The position numbers and the translations under genes were made by a program. From Actinomycetales bacterium (GTDB lineage: Bacteria > Actinomycetota > Actinomycetes > S36-B12): a stretch of 32,477 nucleotides of DNA. The notes beneath the pieces are model-generated. The model worked only from the letters and a program-made list of their open reading frames with translations, ran no database searches and was not told where the DNA came from. The stretch is from the NCBI GenBank assembly GCA_016125355.1, contig WGLX01000034.1, positions 1 to 32,477 on the forward strand, written 5' to 3'. Positions 8,296 to 15,792 of the stretch are shown piece after piece. Every line of letters begins with the position of its first letter. The first letter of the stretch is position 1.

Positions 8296-9920
8296 TGCGC
8301 GTCATGGCCCAGATGGCAATGGTGATGAACCTGGACAAGTGCATCGGCTGCCACACCTGCTCGGTGACCTGCAAGCAGGCATGGACCAACCGTGCAGGCG
8401 TCGAGTATGTGTGGTTCAACAACGTGGAGACGCGGCCGGGCCAGGGTTACCCGCGCACCTACGAGGACCAGGAGAAGTGGCAGGGGGGCTGGACCGTCAA
8501 GAGAGGCAAGCTCCGGCTTCGGTCGGGAGGCCGCCTGAAGAGGCTGGCGCAGATCTTCAGCAACCCGAACCTGCCGACCCTCCAGGACTACTACGAGCCG
8601 TGGACGTACGAGTACGACATGCTGCTGTCGTCGCCGCTCGGTGACCACACGCCCGTGGCGCGCCCCAAGTCACTCATCACCGGCAAGAACATGAAGATCG
8701 AGTGGTCGGCGAACTGGGACGACGATCTCGCGGGCGGTCCGGAGCTGATGCCGCAGGATCCGATCCTGAACAAGATCAAGGGCGAGGTCACCGACCGCGT
8801 GAAGGCGGAGTTCGAGCAGGCCTTCATGTTCTACCTGCCGCGGATCTGCGAGCACTGCCTGAACCCCGCGTGCGTCGCGTCCTGTCCATCGGGTGCCATG
8901 TACAAGAGGAGCGAGGACGGGATCGTCCTCGTGGACCAGGACCGCTGCCGAGGCTGGCGCATGTGCGTCACCGGCTGCCCCTACAAGAAGGTGTACTTCA
9001 ATCACAAGACGGGCAAGGCCGAGAAGTGCACGATGTGCTACCCGCGCATCGAGGTGGGACTGCCCACTGTGTGCTCGGAGACCTGCGTGGGGCGACTCCG
9101 CTACCTGGGTCTGTTCCTCTACGACGCGGACAAGGTCACCGAGGCCGCAGCGACCCCGAACGAACAGGACCTGCTGGAGGCTCAGTTGGACCTGCTCCTG
9201 GACCCCGAGGATCCGGCCGTCCAGGAGGCTGCCCGACGGGACGGGATCCCTGAGGACTGGCTGGAGGCGGCTCGGAAGTCACCGGTCTACAAGCTGGCCA
9301 AGGTCTACAAGGTGGCGTTGCCCCTGCATCCGGAGTACCGGACGATGCCGATGGTCTGGTACGTACCGCCGCTGTCCCCGGTCGTCGACGCCCTCCGGGA
9401 CACGGGCAATGACGCCGAGGATGCCGGCAATCTGTTCGGTGCGCTCGAGGCCCTCCGCATCCCGGTGGAGTACCTGGCTGAGCTCTTCACCGCGGGTGAC
9501 GTCGAGCCGGTGATGGCGTCCCTGCGAACCTTGGCGGCCATGCGCTCGTACATGCGCGACGTGAACCTGGGACGGGAGCCGCGCCCGGAGATCCCTGCCT
9601 CCGTGGGGATGAGCGAGGAGACCCTGTACGACATGTACCGGCTTCTGGCGATCGCCAAGTACGAGGAGCGGTACGTCATACCGAAGGCGCATGCTGAGAC
9701 GGCCCGCGACCTGGAGGAGCTGGCGTGCGCCGTCGACTACTCCGACGGCACCCGGCCCGTGTCAGGACCCTTCGGCGAGGTCTCGGGGCGCCCGGTCCCC
9801 GTCGCCGTGGAGACGTTCCATGCGTTGAAGGAGCGCCAGACGACCGAGGTCATCATCCCGGTCGAGGCGGTCCGGGTGAACCTGCGCAACTGGGATGGTT
9901 TGGGAGGCACCGATGACTGA
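8295..9920 (+). CDS. narH: Respiratory nitrate reductase beta subunit NarH
   Basis: The 541-aa electron-transfer subunit carrying three [4Fe-4S] clusters and one [3Fe-4S] cluster between NarI haems and NarG. Cysteine groups are visible at C16/C19/C22/C26, C185/C188/C193/C197, C218-W221-C224-C228 and C245/C248/C260/C264. The tryptophan W221, in place of a cysteine, marks the [3Fe-4S] site as in E. coli NarH. The first group sits at identical numbering to E. coli, which fixes the ATG at 8295. That ATG overlaps the narG stop by one base (TGATG), and GGAGG lies upstream inside narG. The length is slightly above the usual 480-520 aa, because of a longer C-terminal helical part. Confidence 0.98.
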   Translation: MRVMAQMAMVMNLDKCIGCHTCSVTCKQAWTNRAGVEYVWFNNVETRPGQGYPRTYEDQEKWQGGWTVKRGKLRLRSGGRLKRLAQIFSNPNLPTLQDYYEPWTYEYDMLLSSPLGDHTPVARPKSLITGKNMKIEWSANWDDDLAGGPELMPQDPILNKIKGEVTDRVKAEFEQAFMFYLPRICEHCLNPACVASCPSGAMYKRSEDGIVLVDQDRCRGWRMCVTGCPYKKVYFNHKTGKAEKCTMCYPRIEVGLPTVCSETCVGRLRYLGLFLYDADKVTEAAATPNEQDLLEAQLDLLLDPEDPAVQEAARRDGIPEDWLEAARKSPVYKLAKVYKVALPLHPEYRTMPMVWYVPPLSPVVDALRDTGNDAEDAGNLFGALEALRIPVEYLAELFTAGDVEPVMASLRTLAAMRSYMRDVNLGREPRPEIPASVGMSEETLYDMYRLLAIAKYEERYVIPKAHAETARDLEELACAVDYSDGTRPVSGPFGEVSGRPVPVAVETFHALKERQTTEVIIPVEAVRVNLRNWDGLGGTDD

Positions 9921-10545
9921 CTCGCGTATCGCGGCAGCACGACTGGCCGCGTCCTGGCTGCTCGCCTACCCGGATGAGACTCTCCTGGATCGGCTCGATG
10001 ACATCGCGCTGGTGAGTGCGGACCTTCCCACGGGCACGAGGCAGCCGATCGAGGCGTTCCTCGCGCATGTCGCGGGCACGTCGCTCATCGAGATCCAGCA
10101 GCACTATGTGCTGGTGTTCGACATGAAGCGCAAGGCCTGCCCGTACCTGTCGTACTGGACGGACGGAGACACGCGCAATCGAGGGCAGGCGATCCTCAGG
10201 TTCCAGCAGGCCTATCTCGATGCCGGATACCGGCTAGGTCCGGAGGAGCTGCCGGATCACCTCGCCGTCGTGCTCGCATTCGCCGCCATTGGCGACACCA
10301 TCACGGGCGAGGCGCTCCTGGCCGAGCACCAGGAGGCCATCCACCTGCTGCGGGATGCGCTGGCGGGCATGGGTTCGGCCTACGTGCACGTGCTCGACGC
10401 CGTGGTCGCTACGCTTCCTGACCTGACCGACGAGATCCGGGAACGCATGGCCGAACTCGCGGCGGCGGGCCCCCCCGCCGAGTCTGTCGGCCTGGAGCCG
10501 TTCGGGCAGTTGCTGAGCCTCGAGCCGACGGGAGCGCGGCGATGA
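9913..10545 (+). CDS. narJ: Nitrate reductase maturation chaperone NarJ
   Basis: A 210-aa TorD/DmsD-family redox-enzyme chaperone, needed for molybdenum cofactor insertion into NarG and for attaching NarGH to NarI; it is not part of the final enzyme. Recognisable parts are the N-terminal 'AASWLLAYPDE', the family core 'QQHYVLVFDMKRKACPYLSY' and 'ELPDHLAVVLAFAA'. The ATG at 9913 overlaps the narH stop and has GGGAGG about 5 nt upstream. A slightly longer frame from 9895 lacks such a site. The stop overlaps the narI start (ATGA). Confidence 0.95.
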   Translation: MTDSRIAAARLAASWLLAYPDETLLDRLDDIALVSADLPTGTRQPIEAFLAHVAGTSLIEIQQHYVLVFDMKRKACPYLSYWTDGDTRNRGQAILRFQQAYLDAGYRLGPEELPDHLAVVLAFAAIGDTITGEALLAEHQEAIHLLRDALAGMGSAYVHVLDAVVATLPDLTDEIRERMAELAAAGPPAESVGLEPFGQLLSLEPTGARR

Positions 10546-11288
10546 CGGAGTCGGTGACCACGGTGGACATCCTCCTGTGGGTGGTCCTGCCCTACGTGAC
10601 CATGGCGGTGTTCGTGACCGGGCTCGTGTGGCGGTACCGCTACGACAAATTCGGCTGGACCACGCGATCGAGCCAGATCTACGAGGGGCGCCTGATCCGG
10701 ATCGCCAGCCCCCTCTTCCACGTCGGGATCCTGGCGGTGGTGATCGGCCACGTGATCGGCCTGCTCATCCCGGAGAAGTGGACCGATGCGGCCAACATCA
10801 GTGAGGACATGTACCACCTCATGGCAGTCGGGATCGGCCTCGCCGCAGGTGCTTGCACCCTCATCGGTATCGCGCTGCTCATCTACCGTCGGCGGACCAA
10901 CGGCCCGGTCTTCGCGGCGACCACGAAGAACGACAAGACCATGTACATCTTCCTGGTGGCGGCCATACTGCTCGGTCTGCTCACCACGCTGGTGGGTTCC
11001 GGCATCGTCGGTGACGGATACAACTACCGCGACACGGTGAGCCCGTGGTTCCGCTCCCTCTTCCTCCTGCAGCCGAAGCCTGAACTGATGGCGGAGTCGC
11101 TGCCGTCCTTCCAGGTGCATGCGGTCGCCGGAATGCTCGTCTTCCTGATCTGGCCGTTCACCAGGCTCGTCCATGCGTTCAGCGCGCCCTTCGGGTACGT
11201 CTTCCGCCCCTACGTCGTCTACCGCGACCGCGGCCCGCACGATGCCGGGAACCGGGCCCCGCGCCGGGGCTGGGAGAAGGTGGGATGA
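10542..11288 (+). CDS. narI: Respiratory nitrate reductase gamma subunit NarI (dihaem cytochrome b)
   Basis: A 248-aa membrane subunit that oxidises menaquinol at the outer face and passes electrons through two b haems to NarH. It has five hydrophobic segments. The four haem-ligand histidines are H60 and H70 in 'PLFHVGILAVVIGHVIG', and H193 and H211 in 'FQVHAVAGM...TRLVHAF'. Spacings of 10 and 18 residues equal those of E. coli NarI (56/66 and 187/205). It is coupled to narJ by ATGA and to the globin gene by another ATGA. The C-terminal cytoplasmic tail is basic (RAPRRGWEKVG). Confidence 0.97.
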   Translation: MTESVTTVDILLWVVLPYVTMAVFVTGLVWRYRYDKFGWTTRSSQIYEGRLIRIASPLFHVGILAVVIGHVIGLLIPEKWTDAANISEDMYHLMAVGIGLAAGACTLIGIALLIYRRRTNGPVFAATTKNDKTMYIFLVAAILLGLLTTLVGSGIVGDGYNYRDTVSPWFRSLFLLQPKPELMAESLPSFQVHAVAGMLVFLIWPFTRLVHAFSAPFGYVFRPYVVYRDRGPHDAGNRAPRRGWEKVG

Positions 11289-11728
11289 CCTCGTCGATGC
11301 GCGACATCGAGGCACCGGCCGACATCGAGAGGCTCCTGCGTGACTTCTACGGTCAGTGCTTCACGGACGACCTTCTCGGCCCGATCTTCGTCGATGTGGC
11401 TCGCCTCGACCTGGAGGCACACCTGCCCGTCATGGTGGACTTCTGGATGACCGTGCTATTCCGCACGGGGGCGTACAAGCGCAATCTCCTGCAGGTGCAC
11501 GTCGACCTGCACGAGAGAGCCCCACTGACGCCCGCTCATCTCGATCGATGGCTCGACCTGTGGGTGCAGTCCGTCCGGAAGGCCTTCTCCGGTGAGGTGG
11601 CCGAATTGGCCGTCACTCAGGCGCAGCGGATCACCTGGTCGATGTCCCGGCGCCTCAACGGCGAGTCCGGGAGCGAGCTGAGGACGATCCATCGAGGTGA
11701 CCTGGCGAAGGAGCTGCCGACGGTCTGA
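11285..11728 (+). CDS. Group III truncated haemoglobin, last gene of the nar operon
   Basis: A 147-aa globin of the truncated group III (P) type, close to the usual 120-140 aa. Visible marks are the B-helix 'LLRDFYGQCFTDDLLGPIF' with Tyr22 at about B10, the E-helix 'HLPVMVDFWMTVLF' with Trp54, the proximal histidine H72 in 'LLQVHVDLH', and the G-helix 'HLDRWLDLW'. These proteins bind O2 and NO and are proposed to act in NO detoxification or ligand transfer. The ATG overlaps the narI stop (ATGA) and has GGAGAAGG upstream, so the globin is translated with the nitrate reductase. A role against NO formed when nitrite accumulates is inferred from this position. Confidence 0.85.
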   Translation: MTSSMRDIEAPADIERLLRDFYGQCFTDDLLGPIFVDVARLDLEAHLPVMVDFWMTVLFRTGAYKRNLLQVHVDLHERAPLTPAHLDRWLDLWVQSVRKAFSGEVAELAVTQAQRITWSMSRRLNGESGSELRTIHRGDLAKELPTV

Positions 11729-11752
11729 GTCTGGCTGGGCACGGCCCCGGGG

Positions 11753-11758
11753 TACTGT
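11753..11758 (+). promoter_or_regulatory. -10 element of a probable leaderless promoter (DUF1524 gene)
   Basis: TACTGT matches the actinobacterial TANNNT -10 pattern and ends 6 nt before the GTG at 11765. Transcription would therefore begin at the start codon. It lies in the 36-nt gap after the globin gene, so the next gene probably has its own promoter. There is no clear -35 box. Confidence 0.45.
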
Positions 11759-11764
11759 CAAGGG

Positions 11765-12631
11765 GTGATTCGGCGGCTGTGGATAACGGCCATCGCGACG
11801 ACGGCCCTGCTCGCCGGTGCGGGGGTGGCGGCCCCGCCGGCGTCCGGTGCCGACGCCCCGACGGCCACGACGGTGCTCTCCTCCCTCCCCGTCAAGGGTC
11901 GGGCCCCGATGACCGGCTATGCCCGCAGCCAGTTCGGGCAGGCGTGGGCGGATGTGGATCGCAACGGCTGCGACACGCGCACCGACATCCTCAAGCGGGA
12001 CCTGGTGGAGCGGCAGATGGCCAACCGCTGCAAGGTGCTCTCCGGCGTTCTCTACCCCGACCCCTACACCGGTCGGCCCCTGACCTATGTGCGGGGCAGG
12101 TCCGTCGTCGACATCGATCACGTCGTCGCCCTGGGTAATGCGTGGGCCACCGGCGCCCAGCAGCTCACCCGCGGCGAGCGGACCGCGCTCGCGAACGACC
12201 CGCTCAACCTGCTCGCGGTACAGGCCTCTGCGAACCGGCAGAAGGGCGACGGCGACGCGGCGACGTGGCTGCCCAGCAACAAGCGCTACCGCTGCTCCTA
12301 CGTGGCTCGGCAGGTGGCCGTCAAGGCCAAGTACCGGCTGTGGGTGACCAAGCCCGAGAAGTCGGCGATCGCGCGCGTCCTCGGCACCTGCCCGGGTCAG
12401 CGGGTGCCGCGCGACGGGACCCTGCCGGACCCTGCGCCGCAGGTCCCAGGGGGTGGCTCGGGGACTACCGGGTCCGCGACCGGTTCGACATCCACCGCGC
12501 TCGTGTCCTACCCGAACTGTGATGCGGTCCGGGCAGCCGGGGCCGCGCCCATCCGAAAGGCCGCCACGCCGGAGCTGTACGCACTCAACTCCGGACTGGA
12601 CAGGGACAAGGACGGCGTCGCCTGCGAATAG
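11765..12631 (+). CDS. Exported HNH-type nuclease (DUF1524) with C-terminal Excalibur domain
   Basis: A 288-aa protein with an N-terminal signal peptide (MIRRLW, a hydrophobic stretch, probable cleavage near ASGA-DA). A DUF1524-type HNH nuclease domain covers roughly residues 55-210. The 'VVDIDHVVALGNAW' motif supplies D116, D118 and H119, and the later 'DPLNLLAVQASANRQKGDGD' is the family's second conserved block. A Gly/Ser/Thr linker leads to a short Excalibur domain at about 248-288 ('YPNCDAVRAAG' and the DRDKDGVACE calcium-type loop). The family is common in secreted actinobacterial nucleases. The role, whether nutrient scavenging from DNA or envelope defence, is not known. The GTG start sits just after a TACTGT -10 box and is probably leaderless. 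Confidence 0.85.
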   Translation: MIRRLWITAIATTALLAGAGVAAPPASGADAPTATTVLSSLPVKGRAPMTGYARSQFGQAWADVDRNGCDTRTDILKRDLVERQMANRCKVLSGVLYPDPYTGRPLTYVRGRSVVDIDHVVALGNAWATGAQQLTRGERTALANDPLNLLAVQASANRQKGDGDAATWLPSNKRYRCSYVARQVAVKAKYRLWVTKPEKSAIARVLGTCPGQRVPRDGTLPDPAPQVPGGGSGTTGSATGSTSTALVSYPNCDAVRAAGAAPIRKAATPELYALNSGLDRDKDGVACE

Positions 12632-12656
12632 CGCCGCGGGAGATGCGCACGTGACG

Positions 12657-13598
12657 TCACTGCGGCCGCGGCGGCGGGCCACCGGGACGCCCGCCACCGG
12701 CCCCGCCAGCGCGCACGAACGAGGTGGCGACCGGGGCCGCGAAGGCGTGCGGGATCACCGGATAGGCAGCGGTGAGGATGTAGGCGTACGTGCCCCGCGG
12801 GTATTCCGGCGTCACCTGGTAGCGGCCGTTCGCCGCATCGAGGTCGCCGAGCCCCGCCACGTACTCGTAGTCCTCCAGGTAGTCCCCGTTGTACCGGCCG
12901 CCGGGGCCCCCCGGACGGGGGCCGGACTTGAGTCGATAGGAGGAGCGCAGCCGCGTGATCCCGCTCGCAGCGTTCCGCGCCTTGCGATGGCCGCGGTCCA
13001 GGTAGATCGGGAAGCCGTCCCCCGCCCAGCCGATCAGCGGCGAGTGCCTCCGGTGGGAGAGCTGGGCCACGAGCCCCTGCGGGATCCCGTGGTAGTGGTA
13101 GGCCCCATTGGGCTGGACGTGGGCCTCGTTCGCGTCGAGCCCGAGATCCATGGCGCCGCCGAGCGGGTTGACCGTCCAGCCGGACGAGGGATCCCGGTTG
13201 AACCACTCGGCGGCGAGCGGGTCGAAGATCACGCCGTTGAGGGCGATGCCGAAGGGCTGCGGCAGCGAGTACGGCGTAACAGTGCTCGACCGCTTGGGGT
13301 GGGCGGGCAAGCGGTAGTCGTAGGACTGGGACGAGATGGTGTTCGGGTTGTGCGCATTGGCGAACTGGCCGGTGCGATGGTTGGGCAGCCCATTGGCCCG
13401 GATCCGCCGCACCCCGTTGCGGACGGTGACCGTGACTTGGCAGCCGGTGCTCCGATCGGTGATGGTGTAGTCGCCCATGGCATCGAGCACCGTCGTCTCG
13501 TCCGCCCACGCGGACCGCGCCAGGAGCCCGGTCGTGCCGGCCGCCGTCACGGTCAGCGCCGCTCCGAGGGAGCCGATGAGGAATGCCCGCCGCCCCAT
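12657..13598 (-). CDS. Tat-exported YHYH-domain protein
   Basis: A 313-aa protein with a twin-arginine signal (MGRRAFLIGSLGAAL, hydrophobic core, probable cleavage at SAWA-DE). The mature part carries the YHYH domain: 'FGIALNGVIFDPLAAEW', 'NEAHVQPNGAYHYHGIP', and 'PLIGWAGDGFPIYL'. YHYH proteins are exported proteins of poorly known function, some found beside copper- or silicon-related genes; no such neighbour is seen here. I chose the ATG at 13598 because GGGAAGG lies 7 nt upstream and it places the RR motif at the N-terminus. An in-frame ATG at 13631 lacks a Shine-Dalgarno sequence. The C-terminus is Gly/Pro/Arg-rich. It is convergent with the DUF1524 gene, with a 25-nt gap. Confidence 0.85.
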   Translation of the reverse strand: MGRRAFLIGSLGAALTVTAAGTTGLLARSAWADETTVLDAMGDYTITDRSTGCQVTVTVRNGVRRIRANGLPNHRTGQFANAHNPNTISSQSYDYRLPAHPKRSSTVTPYSLPQPFGIALNGVIFDPLAAEWFNRDPSSGWTVNPLGGAMDLGLDANEAHVQPNGAYHYHGIPQGLVAQLSHRRHSPLIGWAGDGFPIYLDRGHRKARNAASGITRLRSSYRLKSGPRPGGPGGRYNGDYLEDYEYVAGLGDLDAANGRYQVTPEYPRGTYAYILTAAYPVIPHAFAAPVATSFVRAGGAGGGRPGGPPPRPQ

Positions 13599-13790
13599 CG
13601 GGGCGCCTTCCCGGTGATCGTTCGTCGCCATGCGTCGACGATGGTCGAGACCGGCCCTCAGGACAAGCGCTTTGCGCTCGGGGAACGCTCGGGCCCTGTT
13701 CGGATCGTGCAAGCGGCCCGCTCCCGGCCGCCAGCGACCGGTTTCCGGGACGGGTTCCGGGGGTCGGGTCGCACCTCGCCGCGGGTCCGG

Positions 13791-13796
13791 TAGCGT
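13791..13796 (+). promoter_or_regulatory. -10 element of a probable leaderless promoter (oxidoreductase pair)
   Basis: TAGCGT fits TANNNT and ends 6 nt before the ATG at 13803. No Shine-Dalgarno sequence is present, so initiation is probably leaderless. The gap 13599-13802 between the divergent YHYH and oxidoreductase genes otherwise shows only G+C-rich sequence without an obvious operator. Confidence 0.45.
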
Positions 13797-13802
13797 CGAG
13801 CC

Positions 13803-14813
13803 ATGCGCGTGGGACTGCTGGCCTATGGAGCAATCGGCCATGAGCACAATCTCGCCGTCCAGGCGACGGACGGGCTCGAGCTGACGGCCGTGTGCGATGT
13901 GAACCCGGATCGGGTGGCCGCCGCGCGCGAGCTCGCACCTGATCTGGCGGCCTTCACGGACGCCACCGAGATGCTCGACTCGGGACTCGTCGACGTCGTT
14001 GTGGTCTCGACGCCGCCGAACACTCACTATGACTGGGCAAAGGCGGCGCTGGAGCGCGGCATCCACGTGGTTCTCGAGAAGCCGATGGCTCTCACGACCG
14101 AGCAGTGCGACGAGATCATGGCGATGGCCGACGACAAGGACCTGACGCTGGTCGTCTACCAGAACCGACGGTTCGACCCGGACTTCGTCACGATGCGCCG
14201 CCTGATCGGGGAGGGCGCGATCGGCGAGGTGTTCCACTACGACAGCTTCGTCGGCGGCTACCAGCGTCCCTGCGACTTCTGGCATTCCGACGCCGACGTC
14301 TCGGGCGGGGCCATCTTCGACTGGGGGTCGCACTACATCGACCAGATCCTCGCGGTGTTCGACGTGCCCGTGGCCCACGTGTCCGGTGTCAACCACAAGC
14401 GGCACTGGACGCACGTCACCAACGCCGACCACGCGACGGTGATCATCACCTTCGTCGACGGCACCCAGGCGACGTTCACGAACTCGGACCTCGCCGCTGC
14501 GCGTCGCCCGAAGTTCCACGTCTTCGGCACGACCGGTGCGATCGTGGGGGAGTGGGATCCGGCAGCGGAGCCCGCCGTGGCCGACTTGCCGGCCCGCCTC
14601 AGCGTCTACGCACCCGATGGCTCGAGCACGCCCGTAACGCTCGACGAGGTCGCGCCGTACACCTTCCACCGGGAGCTCGCCGCCCACCTTCGCGACGGGT
14701 CGCCCATGCAGGTCTCCGCCCGGCAGTCCCGCAACGTCGTCGCCATCATGGAGGCGGCGGAGGAGTCGGCACGCACCCTCGGCAGCCCGGTGACGCCCTT
14801 CATGCTGCCGTGA
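13803..14813 (+). CDS. Gfo/Idh/MocA-family NAD(P)-dependent oxidoreductase (first of a pair)
   Basis: A 336-aa oxidoreductase. The N-terminal Rossmann fold begins 'MRVGLLAYGAIGHEHN', a slightly altered GxGxxG in which GLLAYGAIG replaces G-x-G. The 'EKPM' motif (family EKP) follows 'GIHVVLEKPMALT', supplying the lysine that contacts cofactor and substrate. The C-terminal α/β domain carries 'GGAIFDWGSHYIDQILAVF', the family's G-G-x-x-x-D-x-G-x-H motif with the putative catalytic histidine. Such enzymes usually oxidise or reduce sugars, inositols or other polyols, or biliverdin-like substrates; the substrate cannot be inferred. Its stop overlaps the next gene (GTGA), so the two are translated together. 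Confidence 0.88.
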   Translation: MRVGLLAYGAIGHEHNLAVQATDGLELTAVCDVNPDRVAAARELAPDLAAFTDATEMLDSGLVDVVVVSTPPNTHYDWAKAALERGIHVVLEKPMALTTEQCDEIMAMADDKDLTLVVYQNRRFDPDFVTMRRLIGEGAIGEVFHYDSFVGGYQRPCDFWHSDADVSGGAIFDWGSHYIDQILAVFDVPVAHVSGVNHKRHWTHVTNADHATVIITFVDGTQATFTNSDLAAARRPKFHVFGTTGAIVGEWDPAAEPAVADLPARLSVYAPDGSSTPVTLDEVAPYTFHRELAAHLRDGSPMQVSARQSRNVVAIMEAAEESARTLGSPVTPFMLP

Positions 14814-15763
14814 ACCCCGTCCGCTGGGGGGTGCTCGGCGCCGGCTGGCTGGTCCACCAGGCGACCGCCCAGGCGATCCATCATGCTGAGGGCGCGACCC
14901 TGCAGGCCACCGCTGCCCGCGATCTCGCCCGGGCCGAGGCAACGCAGCCGGTGCGCGCGTACGACTCGTACCAGCAGGTTCTCGAGGATCCGGCCGTCGA
15001 CGCCGTCTACGTCTGCCTGCAGAACGATGCCCACCTGCCGTGGATCCTTGCCTCCCTCGAGGCCGGCAAGCACGTTCTCTGCGAGAAGCCGATGACCCTG
15101 TCGGCCGGCGAGGCCGCCGCGGCGTTCACGGCGGCGACGGCGGCCGGCCTGCTGCTCGTCGAGGCGGCGTGGTCGCGCTGGCATCCGAGGATGCGTCGGG
15201 TCGTCGAGTTGGCCACGCGGGGCGACCTCGGCGAGCTGGAGTCCTACCTCGGGACCTTCACCTACCCCTCAGTGCCGGAGGGCAATTACCGGATGCGGCC
15301 CGAGCACGGTGGGGGCGCCCTCTACGACATCGGCGTGTATCCGCTGCACACGCTCGTGGCCTGCCTGCCGCACGTCGACGGCATGCAGGTCCTCGAAGCC
15401 CACGTCGACATGGCGGACAGTGGCGTCGATCTCACGACCAAGGCAACCGTGTCGTGGGGGCCGGGCCGCCGTGCCGCCCTCGCGGCCTCGTTCACGATGC
15501 CGGAGTCCCAGCGGCTGCGCATCCAGGGCTCGGACGGTGAGCTCGCCATCGACGATGACCAGGCCTTCACCTCGTGGCGGCAGGCGAGCGAACTCCGCGT
15601 GGGCGGGAATGTCGAGTCGTTCCCGGCCGTGGACGCCTACGAGATCATGTTCGCCGAGGTCAGCGCGGCGATCCGCGGCGAGGCGGGGTGGGTGCTGCCG
15701 GCAGGTGACTCGCTACGCGTGGCCGCCGCGGTGGACGCCATCCGGGCCGCCACGACCGCCTGA
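14810..15763 (+). CDS. Gfo/Idh/MocA-family NAD(P)-dependent oxidoreductase (second of a pair)
   Basis: A 317-aa paralogue. It has the Rossmann motif 'WGVLGAGWLVHQ' (GxGxxx), the 'HVLCEKPMTLS' EKP motif, and the C-terminal 'GGGALYDIGVYPLHTLVACL' motif, in which the usual histidine after D-x-G is replaced by tyrosine (DIGVYPLH). This pattern is typical of the dihydrodiol dehydrogenase/xylose dehydrogenase-like branch. The GTG at 14810 is chosen because it overlaps the upstream stop and because the Rossmann fold follows at once. No independent Shine-Dalgarno sequence is seen. No transporter or kinase is adjacent to hint at the substrate. Confidence 0.88.
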   Translation: MNPVRWGVLGAGWLVHQATAQAIHHAEGATLQATAARDLARAEATQPVRAYDSYQQVLEDPAVDAVYVCLQNDAHLPWILASLEAGKHVLCEKPMTLSAGEAAAAFTAATAAGLLLVEAAWSRWHPRMRRVVELATRGDLGELESYLGTFTYPSVPEGNYRMRPEHGGGALYDIGVYPLHTLVACLPHVDGMQVLEAHVDMADSGVDLTTKATVSWGPGRRAALAASFTMPESQRLRIQGSDGELAIDDDQAFTSWRQASELRVGGNVESFPAVDAYEIMFAEVSAAIRGEAGWVLPAGDSLRVAAAVDAIRAATTA

Positions 15764-15770
15764 CCGGCGT

Positions 15771-15792
15771 CCGGGACACTCAGCGTCCCCGG
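15771..15792. terminator. Possible bidirectional hairpin between convergent genes
   Basis: CCGGGAC (15771-15777) can pair with GTCCCCGG (15785-15792), with one bulged base and a 7-nt loop. It lies in the 16-nt gap between the oxidoreductase stop and the convergent AraC-type gene, overlapping the latter's last codons. There is no T tract, so this is a weak call. Confidence 0.3.
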
